A DNA stretch of 64,000 nucleotides from Pectinophora gossypiella (Eukaryota; Arthropoda; Insecta; Lepidoptera; Gelechiidae), in NCBI RefSeq assembly GCF_024362695.1, contig NC_065407.1:15252001-15316000 (forward strand). The letters are read 5' to 3'. The notes beneath the pieces were generated by a model that searched no databases, was not told the DNA's origin, and saw only the letters and a program-made list of their open reading frames with translations. The position numbers were made by a program, and so were the translations under genes. Positions 63,831-64,000 of this stretch are shown here, piece by piece (the first letter of the stretch is position 1; each line of letters opens with the position of its first letter).

Positions 63831-63960
63831 GCCGGGTTTCCACTGAAAGAAGTCCCGCGACGGCGGCGCTAGCGTCGCAGTATCTGCATAGAATTACTAT
63901 GACTTGTCGTTTAGTCTCATTGAAATCCGCGGGACTTCATTCGTGCCGCGTATTGTACCT
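63831..63960 (+). repeat. Short inverted-repeat element near the window end
   Basis: GAAGTCCCGCG at about 63849 and CGCGGGACTTC at about 63928 are inverted partners. Confidence 0.45.
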
Positions 63961-64000
63961 GCAGATTTGTTCGCTTCATTGGATAGCTCATTGCACAATA

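Overview
The window looks like nuclear DNA of a moth or butterfly (Lepidoptera). It is AT-rich and carries no bacterial-type operons. It is packed with short retroposons of kinds I associate with lepidopteran genomes: tRNA-headed SINEs, 5'-truncated jockey/CR1-like LINE tails, and TA-flanked MITEs. The one host gene I can reconstruct, a cuticular chitin-binding protein, is arthropod-specific. The species cannot be named from the sequence alone. Most open reading frames of 60-100 codons here are chance frames inside repeats.

The host gene lies on the minus strand. Three exons (60024-59818, 55114-54972, 53431-53284) join in frame with good splice sites. They encode the last 165 residues of a secreted-type protein with one complete six-cysteine ChtBD2 (peritrophin A) domain, that is, a CPAP1-like cuticle protein. 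Its upstream exon or exons, with the signal peptide, were not found; they lie in 60.0-64.0 kb or beyond the window. Its two visible introns (4.7 and 1.5 kb) are full of nested repeats. One SINE sits 40 bp from an exon boundary.

The one long uninterrupted ORF is the transposase of a complete 1636-bp Tc1/mariner element (44318-45953). It has 27-bp perfect inverted ends and TA flanks, but the third catalytic acid is replaced (D150, D244, Q279).

Layout. 1-5 kb: MITE pieces, LINE remnants and a 52-bp minisatellite carrying TATCGATA motifs. 5-18 kb: SINEs, LINE tails, MITEs and a ~143-bp tandem array. 18-21 kb: a dispersed 0.65-kb repeat, then a rare repeat-free CpG-richer stretch with paired octamer motifs. 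22.9-24.1 kb: a 1167-bp element with 74-bp terminal inverted repeats built from ATTTCATGAAAT palindromes, enclosing gene-like fragments. 25-31 kb: jockey and Harbinger-like fragments, fold-back elements, SINEs and a candidate TATA promoter. 32.8-38.4 kb: a palindromic MITE, SINEs, and a ~150-bp tandem array interrupted by a MITE. 38-52 kb: SINEs, GC-palindromic MITEs, the Tc1 element and two related fold-back MITEs. 53-64 kb: the CPAP1-like gene and its repeat-filled introns.

Three SINE families (called A, B and C here) share a central ~35-bp core although their heads differ. Family C fuses a tRNA-like A box to a 5S-rRNA-like segment. Many insertions are nested, and several have exact target-site duplications, so relative ages can be read. 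I found no prokaryotic-type system, CRISPR array, rRNA gene or true tRNA gene. All identifications are by eye and from memory of the families; no database search was run.
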